Below, piece by piece: positions 24,042 to 32,597 of a stretch of 39,263 nt of DNA. Both the position numbers and the translations under genes were made by a program. Position 1 is the first letter of the stretch. The number at the start of each line of letters is the position of its first letter. The DNA is from JAVVXB01 sp036651815 (GTDB lineage Bacteria > Bacillota > Clostridia > Christensenellales > CAG-138). The notes beneath the pieces are model-generated. The model saw only the letters and a program-made list of their open reading frames with translations. It had not been told where the DNA came from and searched no databases. The stretch is from assembly GCA_036651815.1 (NCBI GenBank), contig JAVVXB010000028.1, positions 1 to 39,263 of the forward strand. The letters are read 5' to 3'.

Positions 24042-25961
24042 TCACGCTTTACGGATGTCAATATCAACCGCATCCATTTCGTTTCCGTATGCATTGATAG
24101 GATGGCAACTATTGATCCGAACATTTTCATTTGCTCTGATTAAGTCAACGACATCAAACTTCTCCAAAAATCCAACGATAATATCCGCATCATTGATAAA
24201 CGTATTTCTGTTGGCAACCACATCCGCATACGAAGCAAGCATATGATTCGTATGGATCTCAATGGTGCGATTCTCAAACAAAGCCGCAATCATGGCTAAT
24301 ATGCCGCCTTGACCTGTTGTCTCAAACATTATTTCAGAAATGCCGCCCATCGTCAAGTTTGCATGTTCCAGCGCACAGAGAACTTCATTCACCCGAACTG
24401 AAATCATGTCCGTTCCGCTGGCAAAAATCGTTTGAACAGCCATCGACTGTGTATCAAATCGAATTTTATGGCTTTTTCGGAACGTATAATTCATACCAAA
24501 CGGTTTCAGTTCCAGTACATTGCCCCGCTCAAGTAGCTGAACCGGATTAATCCCCTGCTGTTCCAGATCCAATAGCACCGTCAAGCGCTTTTCCCCGAAA
24601 TCACGGCAATAGAACGTTCCATCAAAATCATAGCTGTTTGCAGTACTGATTCGAAAATCCGTACATTCATAATGATCGCATTTATGCTGCGCCACAGAAT
24701 AATATCGGTAGCTTTCTCTTTCAACATTGCTGAAAAAATTGATGAGCTCCGTCTTGCAATCCGGATTGTTTCGTAACTCTTTTTCCTTTTTCAGTCTTGC
24801 AAGCTCCTGTCTATTCCAGTCAATAGCATCCCATTGGTTTATCGTAGCATATCCGCAGGAAAGCTCATCTTGAGAAAATATTTTCACATTTTCTTCTGGT
24901 CGGAAGCCTTCCTGCTTTCGCAGCCACTTGTTCATCCAATAGTAGCAGCCCTCCCGCGTTTGCTGATGGATCTCATGCCGGGAGTCAGACACCGCCATAT
25001 TCACTCTCTCCGGCACGCCATACAAACTATAGAGTTCATTTAGTTCATCCTTAATGCGCATTGCGCCTTCAATCGGAAATATGTTATCACGAAGCGCAGC
25101 ATTTACCAGCACAGGCCGTGGTGCAACCATCCAAACTAGGTCTGCCTTATCAAAACCGAATTCCTGCAGACCAAAAGTGGCCTGCTCCGCCTCACCAACA
25201 CCGTTCCAATGGAGGTCTTCCTCAGCACTGGTTAAATACTGCATAACAGACGCAACTTTCACGCGAGGATCCAGCGCCATAATGAAAGATGTTTGCGTTC
25301 CGCCACCCGACTGTCCCATGCATCCAATGCGTTCCGTATCCACATCAGCCCGCGTGCAGAGGTAATCAAGGCCACGAATTCCGTCCCAAAGATAATGTGC
25401 AGCGTATTTTCGTCCAATCAGATATTGCGGCAGGGCCGCCTTCATATGATTTGCAACACAAATATAATCGGCTCGATCCAAATCGCTGAAATCATCCTCC
25501 AAATTTGCCCGTTCCCCTTGATACTGCGGGTCAAACGATAAAACAACAAATCCATTTTTGCACAAGTTTGCGCAAAGAATTTGATTTTCTGGCAACGCCT
25601 TTCCTTCCGGCCAGTGTCCAATGGGCACCAGCACCGCTGGCAGTTTTCCTGTGCAGAACTTCGGGCGATATACATTGCCCGGGACATAGGAACCGGGGAA
25701 CGTTTGATAAAGAATCTTTTCTATCACATACTCGCCACAGTCGATTTCTCCAGTCCTTTTTGTTTCCAGCGGACAACTAACAAAATCGATTTGAATCAAT
25801 TCCTGTAGCCATTTTCGCAGCTCATCTGCCCGTGCCTGCGCTTGTCTACGACTATTGGAGGCAAAAATCGAATTCACCTCTCTGCGCCGCTTTTCCAACC
25901 GTTTTCCGATTTTTTCGAATATGGCTTCCACGAAATACTCTGACTCACAGCATTCAATCAT
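24042..25961 (-). CDS. Two-domain alpha/beta hydrolase, probable carbohydrate esterase
   Basis: This 639-residue cytoplasmic protein has an alpha/beta-hydrolase domain (about 60-345) of the acetyl xylan esterase/dienelactone-hydrolase type. The nucleophile motif is GQSGGG (Ser218), the acid is probably Asp292 in LRDNIFP, and the His is at 329 or 332 in RHEIH. The remaining 290 residues form a second region with no clear catalytic motif, as in other long esterases of this group. No signal peptide is present. I place the start at the ATG at 25961 with TGAGGAAAC upstream, 12 bases after the permease stop; a longer frame to 26087 overlaps the permease. It is the last gene of the sugar ABC operon and likely removes acyl esters from an imported oligosaccharide. 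Confidence 0.82.
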   Translation of the reverse strand: MIECCESEYFVEAIFEKIGKRLEKRRREVNSIFASNSRRQAQARADELRKWLQELIQIDFVSCPLETKRTGEIDCGEYVIEKILYQTFPGSYVPGNVYRPKFCTGKLPAVLVPIGHWPEGKALPENQILCANLCKNGFVVLSFDPQYQGERANLEDDFSDLDRADYICVANHMKAALPQYLIGRKYAAHYLWDGIRGLDYLCTRADVDTERIGCMGQSGGGTQTSFIMALDPRVKVASVMQYLTSAEEDLHWNGVGEAEQATFGLQEFGFDKADLVWMVAPRPVLVNAALRDNIFPIEGAMRIKDELNELYSLYGVPERVNMAVSDSRHEIHQQTREGCYYWMNKWLRKQEGFRPEENVKIFSQDELSCGYATINQWDAIDWNRQELARLKKEKELRNNPDCKTELINFFSNVERESYRYYSVAQHKCDHYECTDFRISTANSYDFDGTFYCRDFGEKRLTVLLDLEQQGINPVQLLERGNVLELKPFGMNYTFRKSHKIRFDTQSMAVQTIFASGTDMISVRVNEVLCALEHANLTMGGISEIMFETTGQGGILAMIAALFENRTIEIHTNHMLASYADVVANRNTFINDADIIVGFLEKFDVVDLIRANENVRINSCHPINAYGNEMDAVDIDIRKA

Positions 25962-25972
25962 TGTTAGTTTCC

Positions 25973-26860
25973 TCAGCCTTTCACAGCGCCAACGGTAACG
26001 CCCGAAATTATATACTTGTTGAGAATTACGAAAATAATCGCTGCTGGGATCAGCATGATCACAACACCAGCAAACAAAGCGCCCCAATCGACCGTATAGG
26101 TCATAGATCCTTGCAACGCGTACATGCCGAGAGAAATGGTGCGAAGCGACTTTTTCGAAGTAAATACGAGTGCCAGCAAATATTCATTCCAAATCCAAAC
26201 AAAGTTAAACGATGAAACTGCAATCAAACCAGGTTTAGCCAGAGGCATAACAATTTTCCAAAATAGCCTGTTCTGTGAGCAGCCATCCATGGTTGCAGCT
26301 TCAATTACATCTTCAGGGATAGAACTGAAAAAACCAGTTAATACAAATGCTGTAAACGGAATGCAAACGGTTGCATATACAATAACCAGGCCCTGGTATG
26401 TGTCCGTCATTGCAAAAGAACTCATCAGTTTGTATAGCGGAATGACCATGAGCTGCAATGGCACGCCCATTCCTAAAATGAGAAGTGCAGTCAGCAGCTT
26501 TCGTCCCCAAAAATGGAATCTGGTCAGCACATATGCAGCCATAGCCGATACCAGCAGCGAAATCAGCAGCGAGGCCGTCACGATGAGAATTGAATTGAAC
26601 AGGTATGTTCCCATCTGTGAGGTTGACCATGCTTTTACATAGTTACGAATTGCGATATCGATGGACGATGGCAGCGACCATGGGTTTTGAAAAATTTCCA
26701 CACTGGATTTGAAAGAAAAAGAGATCGCGATTATCAATACTCCACAGATCATTAACGTCCATAGCGTCAGCATGAACCAAGTAAATACCTTTAATCCGTC
26801 GACTGGCTTTCTGTATTTTTTCTGGAGTGGCCGTTTAACGGCGCTCACACTAGAATTCAT
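25973..26860 (-). CDS. Sugar ABC transporter permease (MalG type)
   Basis: This 295-residue protein has six membrane helices and the binding-protein-dependent permease motif around EAATMDGCSQNRLFWKIVMP, where the cytoplasmic loop contacts the ATPase. Its short N-terminus before the first helix and its VGAVKG end are typical of the MalG/CUT1 subfamily. AAGGAGGGAAACTT precedes the ATG at 26860. It overlaps the end of the MalF-type permease by 11 bases, so the two are translationally coupled. No ATPase gene is present in the window; such systems often share an MsmK/UgpC-type ATPase encoded elsewhere. Confidence 0.93.
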   Translation of the reverse strand: MNSSVSAVKRPLQKKYRKPVDGLKVFTWFMLTLWTLMICGVLIIAISFSFKSSVEIFQNPWSLPSSIDIAIRNYVKAWSTSQMGTYLFNSILIVTASLLISLLVSAMAAYVLTRFHFWGRKLLTALLILGMGVPLQLMVIPLYKLMSSFAMTDTYQGLVIVYATVCIPFTAFVLTGFFSSIPEDVIEAATMDGCSQNRLFWKIVMPLAKPGLIAVSSFNFVWIWNEYLLALVFTSKKSLRTISLGMYALQGSMTYTVDWGALFAGVVIMLIPAAIIFVILNKYIISGVTVGAVKG

Positions 26861-27749
26861 AAGTTTCCCTCCTTGCAACCTTCCGGAATAGTAGCACAAA
26901 CAGCATCAGCACCAACAGCAGAACAACCGCGCAGGCAGTTGCATAACCGAGTTGGAAGGTTTGGGTTTCTAAAAATCCAAAAGCATTTTGATAGATATAT
27001 GTCCCCATCACATGCGTTTGATTGGCGGGGCCGCCGCGGGTTAGGCTCCAGACCATCTCAAACATCTTTAGTGAATTGATAATCCAGAGGGATATAGCGA
27101 TTACCAACACATCCCAGATCATAGGCATTGTGATCTTGAAAAAAATCTTTATCCGGCTTGCACCTTCGACCCGAGCAGCCTCAAAAAAAGACTCTGGTAT
27201 CTTCGAAATTCCAGCGTTAATTAAAATCAGATAAAATCCCATATAGGTCCAAAGTGAAATAAACAGTAGTACGGCCATACCCGTTGCGCGGGAACCTAGC
27301 CAAGGAATTGCCCATTTTTCCAATCCAATTGATGTCAAAAAGCTGTTGACAATACCAAAGTTTCCATCGAAAATAAATCCCCAAACAACTGCAATGGCTG
27401 CAGCCGAAATCATATTCGGAAAGTAAAAGAGATTCAAAAAAAACTTTCTTGTTTTTTCGCCAACACAATTTGAGAGCAGAAAAGCAAACAATAATGCAAA
27501 AAAGAAAATCAGTATCCCGCCACCCACCATGATGATGAACGAATTTTCCATGGCGATTCCAAAGTTCTCGTCTTTGGCAATGCGGATAAAATTCTCAAAT
27601 CCAATATAATTTGGTTTTGCCGAAAATCCGGACCAATCGGTCAGGCTAATGCGTAGCGCATCAAACGCCGGGTAGACAAAGAATATCGCATACAACAGAA
27701 ACGCCGGAAGCAAATAGGGAAGAACAATTTTATTCTTTTGTTTGATCAT
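26850..27749 (-). CDS. Sugar ABC transporter permease (MalF type)
   Basis: This 299-residue protein starts MIKQKNKIVLPYLLPAFLLY and has six predicted helices, with the EAA loop around FFEAARVEGASRIKIFFKITMP. It is the MalF-type partner of the following permease in a CUT1 oligosaccharide importer. The start at 27749 is chosen because GGGAGAG lies just before it; the frame extends upstream without a ribosome binding site through the hairpin after the binding-protein gene. The two permeases form a heterodimer in the membrane. Confidence 0.92.
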   Translation of the reverse strand: MIKQKNKIVLPYLLPAFLLYAIFFVYPAFDALRISLTDWSGFSAKPNYIGFENFIRIAKDENFGIAMENSFIIMVGGGILIFFFALLFAFLLSNCVGEKTRKFFLNLFYFPNMISAAAIAVVWGFIFDGNFGIVNSFLTSIGLEKWAIPWLGSRATGMAVLLFISLWTYMGFYLILINAGISKIPESFFEAARVEGASRIKIFFKITMPMIWDVLVIAISLWIINSLKMFEMVWSLTRGGPANQTHVMGTYIYQNAFGFLETQTFQLGYATACAVVLLLVLMLFVLLFRKVARRETYEF

Positions 27750-27803
27750 AGCACTCTCCCACTTCTGAAACCAAATCGGCCAACGCCGAAATATTCGCAG
27801 AGA

Positions 27804-27838
27804 TGCCAAGTGTCGGCCGTATTTGCCGGCACTTGGCA
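27804..27838 (-). terminator. Hairpin between the binding-protein and permease genes
   Basis: TGCCAAGTG (27804-27812) pairs with CACTTGGCA (27830-27838), with an inner CGGC/GCCG stem. No T-run follows. Such hairpins often stabilise the binding-protein mRNA or partly terminate, giving excess binding protein relative to permease. Confidence 0.6.
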
Positions 27839-27882
27839 GTTTCAATCAGTAACGTCCTTACTTATACTAATATTTTCCTGGT

Positions 27883-29208
27883 TTAGTTTGCGTAAAACTT
27901 GGTAGTTTCCGCATCCAACTTCTCGATGCACTGCTCTGCAGTGAGCGTTCCCAACATCATCTCCGTGATGGTCTTGTTGTAAACGTTATTGAAATACTGT
28001 TCGTACGTGGACAGTCCGCCCATAACATCCGATACCACCGTGCCGGACTGTAGAATAGCGCCCTGGTTTGCCAGTTGCGGAATCGGTGCACCATTGACCT
28101 GTGCGCTGGGGGATCCAATCTTGGTCATTTCGTCATCATAAACCTTCTGACTTGCGAATTTGATGAAATCCGCAGCAGCGTCCTTATGCGGCGCGTCTTT
28201 GAGCATAACCCAATAATTTCCCCATGCTTCTTCGCTGTTCGGAAATTTTTCTCCTTCCACGGCTGGCCATGCAAAGATGTCCATTTCAAAATCTGGCGGT
28301 GTAGAATCACTCATTTCAGCAACCAGCCACGTGCCGCATGGAATCATCGCGGTCTTGGACTGCACCCAGAGAAGCTGCGATGCCGGCCACACGGAACCCT
28401 GATAATTATTCTGGAAATATTCCTTGTCGATGATTTCCTGTATGCACTGTGCCGCTTTCAGGAAGGCAGGGTCGCTGGACCACTTGATTTTCCCTTCGCA
28501 GGCTTCTTTCAGTGCATCGATACCAGCGGTATGTTCTGCAAGGCGTGTGTACCACCATGCACAGTTTCTATCAAAGTTGCCATCGCAAGAAAACGGAGCG
28601 ATTCCGGCCGCCTTTATTTTTTCTGCGGCTGCCATCAGTTCATCCCACGTTTTCGGCACCGCAATACCAAGATCTGCAAAGATCTTTTTGTTATAGAAAA
28701 ATGCGCTGATGTAGCTTTCGCGCGGAATCCCGTACAGTTTTCCATCGGCACCTCTACCAACATCAAGCGCGGACGGAATATAGATATCGGACCACTTGTC
28801 AGCGCCCGCATAGCTATTGGGCTGTGCCAAGTACTCATCTACCGGAAAGAAAATACCTTCTTTGTTTTGAATGTCCATCAATACGCCGCTCCCCTGATCG
28901 GTAATGTCAGGAAAGTCTTCGCCAACAGGTGAAGCCAGGCGGGCTTTCACCTTAGTAAGCACCTCGCGTCCTGCCCAAACTGCATTGACCTTAACCCCAG
29001 TTTCTTTTTCATAATCATCAATAAAACCCTGCATCCAAATCTGAACTGGCTCGCCTTCATTCATGAAGGACCAATAGTTGATTACCTTTTGTTCGGAGCC
29101 GGACTCTGCCGTCCCTGAGGTGGAATCCTTCGGTGTGCAGCCGGAAATCACCGGTAGCAACAAGCATGCAACGAGTAACAGTGCGAAAATTCGGGTGAAC
29201 TTTTTCAT
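27883..29208 (-). CDS. Sugar ABC transporter substrate-binding lipoprotein
   Basis: This 441-residue protein has a lipoprotein signal peptide with lipobox VISGC (Cys24) followed by a Ser/Thr-rich linker. The mature part has the family 1 extracellular solute-binding fold, with segments VINYWSFMNEGEP, KLYGIPRES and FFYNKKIFADLGIAVPKTWDEL typical of CUT1 oligosaccharide binders. AAAAAGGAG precedes the ATG. It is the first gene of the operon with two permeases and the esterase. Its promoter region has two AACGTT sites, one between the -35 and -10 boxes, so it is probably repressed by a LacI protein. The ligand is unknown but is probably an acylated oligosaccharide, given the esterase. Confidence 0.94.
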   Translation of the reverse strand: MKKFTRIFALLLVACLLLPVISGCTPKDSTSGTAESGSEQKVINYWSFMNEGEPVQIWMQGFIDDYEKETGVKVNAVWAGREVLTKVKARLASPVGEDFPDITDQGSGVLMDIQNKEGIFFPVDEYLAQPNSYAGADKWSDIYIPSALDVGRGADGKLYGIPRESYISAFFYNKKIFADLGIAVPKTWDELMAAAEKIKAAGIAPFSCDGNFDRNCAWWYTRLAEHTAGIDALKEACEGKIKWSSDPAFLKAAQCIQEIIDKEYFQNNYQGSVWPASQLLWVQSKTAMIPCGTWLVAEMSDSTPPDFEMDIFAWPAVEGEKFPNSEEAWGNYWVMLKDAPHKDAAADFIKFASQKVYDDEMTKIGSPSAQVNGAPIPQLANQGAILQSGTVVSDVMGGLSTYEQYFNNVYNKTITEMMLGTLTAEQCIEKLDAETTKFYAN

Positions 29209-29281
29209 TAGATTTTCTCCTTTTTTGAATTATGATGTTTTGAAATGCTAGAACGTTTTATCATTCCCGTTAAATATAGTT

Positions 29282-29313
29282 ATTATATTTGCATGAAAAA
29301 CGTTTCCTGTCAA
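29282..29313 (-). promoter_or_regulatory. Candidate promoter and operator of the ABC transporter operon
   Basis: On the minus strand a perfect TTGACA (29308-29313) and TATAAT (29282-29287) are 20 bases apart. That spacing is longer than usual. GAAACGTTTTTC lies between them at 29296-29307, a LacI/CcpA-like operator position. A second AACGTT core at 29252-29257 lies downstream of the -10. Confidence 0.5.
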
Positions 29314-29751
29314 TACCTATTCTTTCGCTTTCATCAACTTTCTTTTGTCTAAAAATTTCATCCGTTGCTATAATAGTCGGCTTGTTTCTATCTGAAACAA
29401 CGGAATCCATATCGAATCTGATGCATCCATCCATCTAAATAACGCCTTTTCCCCTATTATGATTCTAATATGTCCCACATAATGTATCCTTATTCCACTT
29501 GCTCAATATCAGAGACTCGGCCACAAATCGTCCGCGGTGATCGTTTTTTTGTAAATATTTGATAATATTGGTCTTCGAGTGCATTTTTGAAAGACAAATT
29601 TTTGGTTCCATGTGGATTTTCATAAATTCAACGGAACATTTAAAAGCTTGCAGGAGGAAATTTTTGGAATTAATAATGAAAGAATGACCTTAAGTTACTG
29701 CAACCGCTTTTCAAAAAAAGCAAAACATGCCATGCTTCTGAAAAAGTAGAG

Positions 29752-29761
29752 TAAACGTTTA
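29752..29761. promoter_or_regulatory. Palindromic TAAACGTTTA site
   Basis: A perfect 10-base CG-centred palindrome in the middle of the divergent control region, matching the core of LacI-family and catabolite-control operators. Another AACGTT is at 29817-29822. Confidence 0.35.
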
Positions 29762-29946
29762 TTCTATTATTGTTTTTTTGTCCACGCATCCCCTTATAAA
29801 ATCTACATTTAAGCAAAACGTTATGTTTGTGCATTTTTAGAAAAACATTCAATGATATGCTTTACAAATCCATATATACGCCATAATTAGATGCATTCTC
29901 TTGAAATATATGCTTTATTTAGCTGAATTATTTGATGAATCTATCC

Positions 29947-29975
29947 TTGACAAGCCATTATGCACTCATTATACT
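29947..29975 (+). promoter_or_regulatory. Near-consensus sigma-A promoter of LacI 3 / uronate operon
   Basis: TTGACA (29947-29952), 17 bases and TATACT (29970-29975) lie 54 bases before the LacI ATG. An inverted repeat ACGTTTT (29990-29996) / AAAACGT (30010-30016) follows right after the expected start of transcription and is a likely operator for autoregulation. Confidence 0.7.
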
Positions 29976-30028
29976 CGAATATAGCCATAACGTTTTTGTT
30001 GCATGTTGCAAAACGTGAAAGAGAGTCT

Positions 30029-31102
30029 ATGACAGAGAAGCGAACCACAATTAAAGATATCGCCGAACAGGCGAACGTGTCCATCGGCACCGTTCACTGC
30101 GCGCTCAACGGGAAACCCGGCGTGAGTGAGCAGAACCGCGCACGCATTATGGAGATCGCCCGGCGTCTTGATTACCGGCCTAATGCTGTGGCAGCTTCCC
30201 TCAAGCGCAAAGCCATCCGTATCGCGGCGGCGTTTCCTGGCCCGACCGAGGAGAGCAAGTTTTATTATTCATTCATCTGGGAGGGCATCCGGGATTGGAT
30301 TCAGTCCCAGAGCGATTTTAATATCAGTCTTGTAGAGGTGCCCTTCTACCTTGGTGCCAACAGCCAGGCCAACGAACTGGCCAATCTGCTCGACTGGGTG
30401 GAGATTGATGGCCTGATCACCACGGGCTATACCGATATACGTGGCATGACCGCCGTGCAGGACTTTATTGTGCGTGGCATTCCCGTGATTCTCGTGGGCG
30501 ACGATATTCCCCAATGCGGGCGCATGTGCTGCGTGCAGCCAAACTATCAAATTATCGGCAGAACCCTTGCGGAACTTCTGACCAAACAGATTCCATCGGA
30601 TGGCGGCATCCTGCTGTGCGCGGGCGATGTGATCGTGCCCTCTCATTATGAAGTGGTGCATGGGTTCGATGCATACCTGCGGGATCATGGCTGCAATAAT
30701 CCCATTTATAAAGTGCATGAAGGTGACAGCCGGAGTCGAGTGTTTGACCACCTTGTACAACAGTTGCGCCAGCGAACGGATCTTGCTGCCTGTTGCTCGG
30801 TCAATGCCCGCAACAGCGTCCTGCTTGGCAATGCTCTGCAAGAGACGGGGAAGGCCGGCACGCTGTCCGCTGTGGGCAGCGACATTTTTGCGGAGAATGT
30901 ACGATTTCTCCGGGACGGTGTCTTTACAAACCTTCTATATAAAAAACCTTATTCCCTAGCCTACACGGCAGCCAAATACCTGACCGACTATCTGCTCAAG
31001 GATGAACGTCCACCCCAGGACGTAGTCTATCTGGGCAGTGAAATCATCTTTGAAAGCAGTCTGCCCATGTATGACAACGGACTGTTCCGCCTTTTACGCT
31101 GA
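30029..31102 (+). CDS. LacI-family transcriptional regulator 3
   Basis: This 357-residue protein begins with a LacI helix-turn-helix (TTIKDIAEQANVSIGTVHCAL, about 6-27) and has a full effector domain. The start at ATG 30029 is supported by position and by the usual short lead before the helix-turn-helix; the upstream AAAGAGAG is a modest ribosome binding site, and the frame back to 29960 has none. It is the first gene on the plus strand before uxaC and has a strong promoter with an inverted repeat in its leader. It most likely controls the uronate operon and itself. A hairpin at 31106-31136 separates it from uxaC. Confidence 0.93.
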   Translation: MTEKRTTIKDIAEQANVSIGTVHCALNGKPGVSEQNRARIMEIARRLDYRPNAVAASLKRKAIRIAAAFPGPTEESKFYYSFIWEGIRDWIQSQSDFNISLVEVPFYLGANSQANELANLLDWVEIDGLITTGYTDIRGMTAVQDFIVRGIPVILVGDDIPQCGRMCCVQPNYQIIGRTLAELLTKQIPSDGGILLCAGDVIVPSHYEVVHGFDAYLRDHGCNNPIYKVHEGDSRSRVFDHLVQQLRQRTDLAACCSVNARNSVLLGNALQETGKAGTLSAVGSDIFAENVRFLRDGVFTNLLYKKPYSLAYTAAKYLTDYLLKDERPPQDVVYLGSEIIFESSLPMYDNGLFRLLR

Positions 31103-31105
31103 CTG

Positions 31106-31136
31106 CGTGCCGAGTCTGGATCTGCCAGCAGGCACG
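31106..31136 (+). terminator. Hairpin between LacI 3 and uxaC
   Basis: CGTGCC (31106-31111) pairs with GGCACG (31131-31136), with an inner CTGG/CCAG stem. It is followed by TTAAATAG and not a T-run, so it is more likely an mRNA-processing or partial stop element than a full terminator. Confidence 0.4.
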
Positions 31137-31174
31137 TTAAATAGATCAAGAATCATCGTTTGGAGGATCCCCCC

Positions 31175-32575
31175 ATGAACCATTCATTTACGGAAGACCT
31201 GTTTCTGACCTGTGAAACCGGCAAGCATCTTTACAATACCTATGCAAAAAACATGCCGATAGTGGACTATCATTGTCATTTGCTGCCCCAGGAAATCTAT
31301 GAAAATAAGCAGTTCGAAGATCTCGGCGAGATGTGGCTTGCTCACGACCATTATAAGTGGCGTACTATGCGCACCTTCGGCATTGATGAGCGGCTGATCA
31401 CCGGAAATGCCAGCTTTTATGACAAATTCCTTGCCTTTGCGGACATCATGCCAGAACTCATCGGCAACCCTCTTTATATCTGGTGTGCACTGGAGCTTAA
31501 GCGTTTTTTTGACATCGGCGAACCCCTTTGCGCAGAGAGTGCCGACCGAATCTATCAAAAAACCAAGCAGCTCATCGCCGAAAAGCATATGTGCCCCCGC
31601 TGGTGCATGAAAACTTCCAACGTGGAACTAGTTGCCACCACCGAGGATCCCATTGATGACCTCAAATATCATCATCTCATCGCCGCAGACAAGGACTTTG
31701 CGGTCAAGGTGATCTCCGCCGTACGTCCCGACAAGTCGATGAACTGTGAGAAGGAGCCATTTGCAGGCTATTTACCGCAGCTAGAACAGGCCGCCGGCAT
31801 GTCGATCGCAACCTTTGCGGACATGATTGCCGCCATTGAAAAGCGCCTACCAGTCTTTAAGGCCATTGGCTCCACAATCAGCGACGCGGGTCTCGACAAC
31901 TTCCTGTGGCGGGAAGCCACCGACTCAGAGTTGGACGTCATCCTGAAAAAAGCACGCTCTGGCGAGCCAATTTCTTCAGTAGAAACCGATCAGTTTCGCA
32001 CGGCGTTCCTGCTCCAGATGGGCCGGGTTTATGCCCGCAACGGCTTCGTCATGCAGATTCACATCGGTGCCTACCGCGGCGCAAACGCCGACATGGTCGC
32101 TAAACTTGGCGCAGACACCGGTTATGACTGTACCGACAGCGCCAGCGACGTGCGCAGCCTGGGCAAGCTTCTCAATACGCTTAACAGCGAAGGCAATCTG
32201 CCCAAGGTTATCCTCTATCCGCTCAACGCAGCGGATATGGAACCCTACGCCATCCTGGCTGCAACTTTCTGCAAGAGTCCGGTACGCGGGCATGTACAGT
32301 TGGGTGCACCCTGGTGGTTCAATGATCAGGTCTATGGCATCGAACGTCAGTTTGAATCTGTAGCGAACCTCTATCCCATCAGTCTGTCGGTCGGCATGCT
32401 GACCGACAGCCGCAGTTTTTTGAGCTATCCGCGTCACGAGCTCTATCGCCGGGTGTTCTGTAACTACCTTGGTAAGCTGATTGATCGGGGCGAGTATTTT
32501 TCCAGTGAGAAGTCACTCCAGACGATTGTGGAAAATGTTTGCTACAACAACGTGAAATCATATTTCGGCATCTAA
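31175..32575 (+). CDS. uxaC: Glucuronate (uronate) isomerase
   Basis: This 466-residue enzyme interconverts D-glucuronate with D-fructuronate and D-galacturonate with D-tagaturonate, the first step of cytoplasmic uronate breakdown. It shows the UxaC signatures VDYHCHL near residue 30, the HIGAYRGANADM region, GAPWWFNDQ and GMLTDSRSFLSYPRHE. The length equals that of E. coli UxaC (about 470). A strong GGAGG lies 9 bases before the ATG at 31175. It is the first enzyme gene of a plus-strand operon that continues with uxaE, a PfkB kinase and an SDR reductase, which fits the pathway. No defects are visible. Confidence 0.96.
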   Translation: MNHSFTEDLFLTCETGKHLYNTYAKNMPIVDYHCHLLPQEIYENKQFEDLGEMWLAHDHYKWRTMRTFGIDERLITGNASFYDKFLAFADIMPELIGNPLYIWCALELKRFFDIGEPLCAESADRIYQKTKQLIAEKHMCPRWCMKTSNVELVATTEDPIDDLKYHHLIAADKDFAVKVISAVRPDKSMNCEKEPFAGYLPQLEQAAGMSIATFADMIAAIEKRLPVFKAIGSTISDAGLDNFLWREATDSELDVILKKARSGEPISSVETDQFRTAFLLQMGRVYARNGFVMQIHIGAYRGANADMVAKLGADTGYDCTDSASDVRSLGKLLNTLNSEGNLPKVILYPLNAADMEPYAILAATFCKSPVRGHVQLGAPWWFNDQVYGIERQFESVANLYPISLSVGMLTDSRSFLSYPRHELYRRVFCNYLGKLIDRGEYFSSEKSLQTIVENVCYNNVKSYFGI

Positions 32576-32597
32576 ATAGAATAGGGGAAAATAGCCC

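Larger units (their letters stand above)
29209..30028. other. 820-base divergent control region
   Basis: The region separates the minus-strand ABC operon from the plus-strand uronate operon. It holds a promoter at each side and AACGTT cores at 29252, 29299, 29754, 29817 and 29989. The middle 400 bases are AT-rich with no gene; short frames such as 29670-29852 lack support. Confidence 0.55.
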
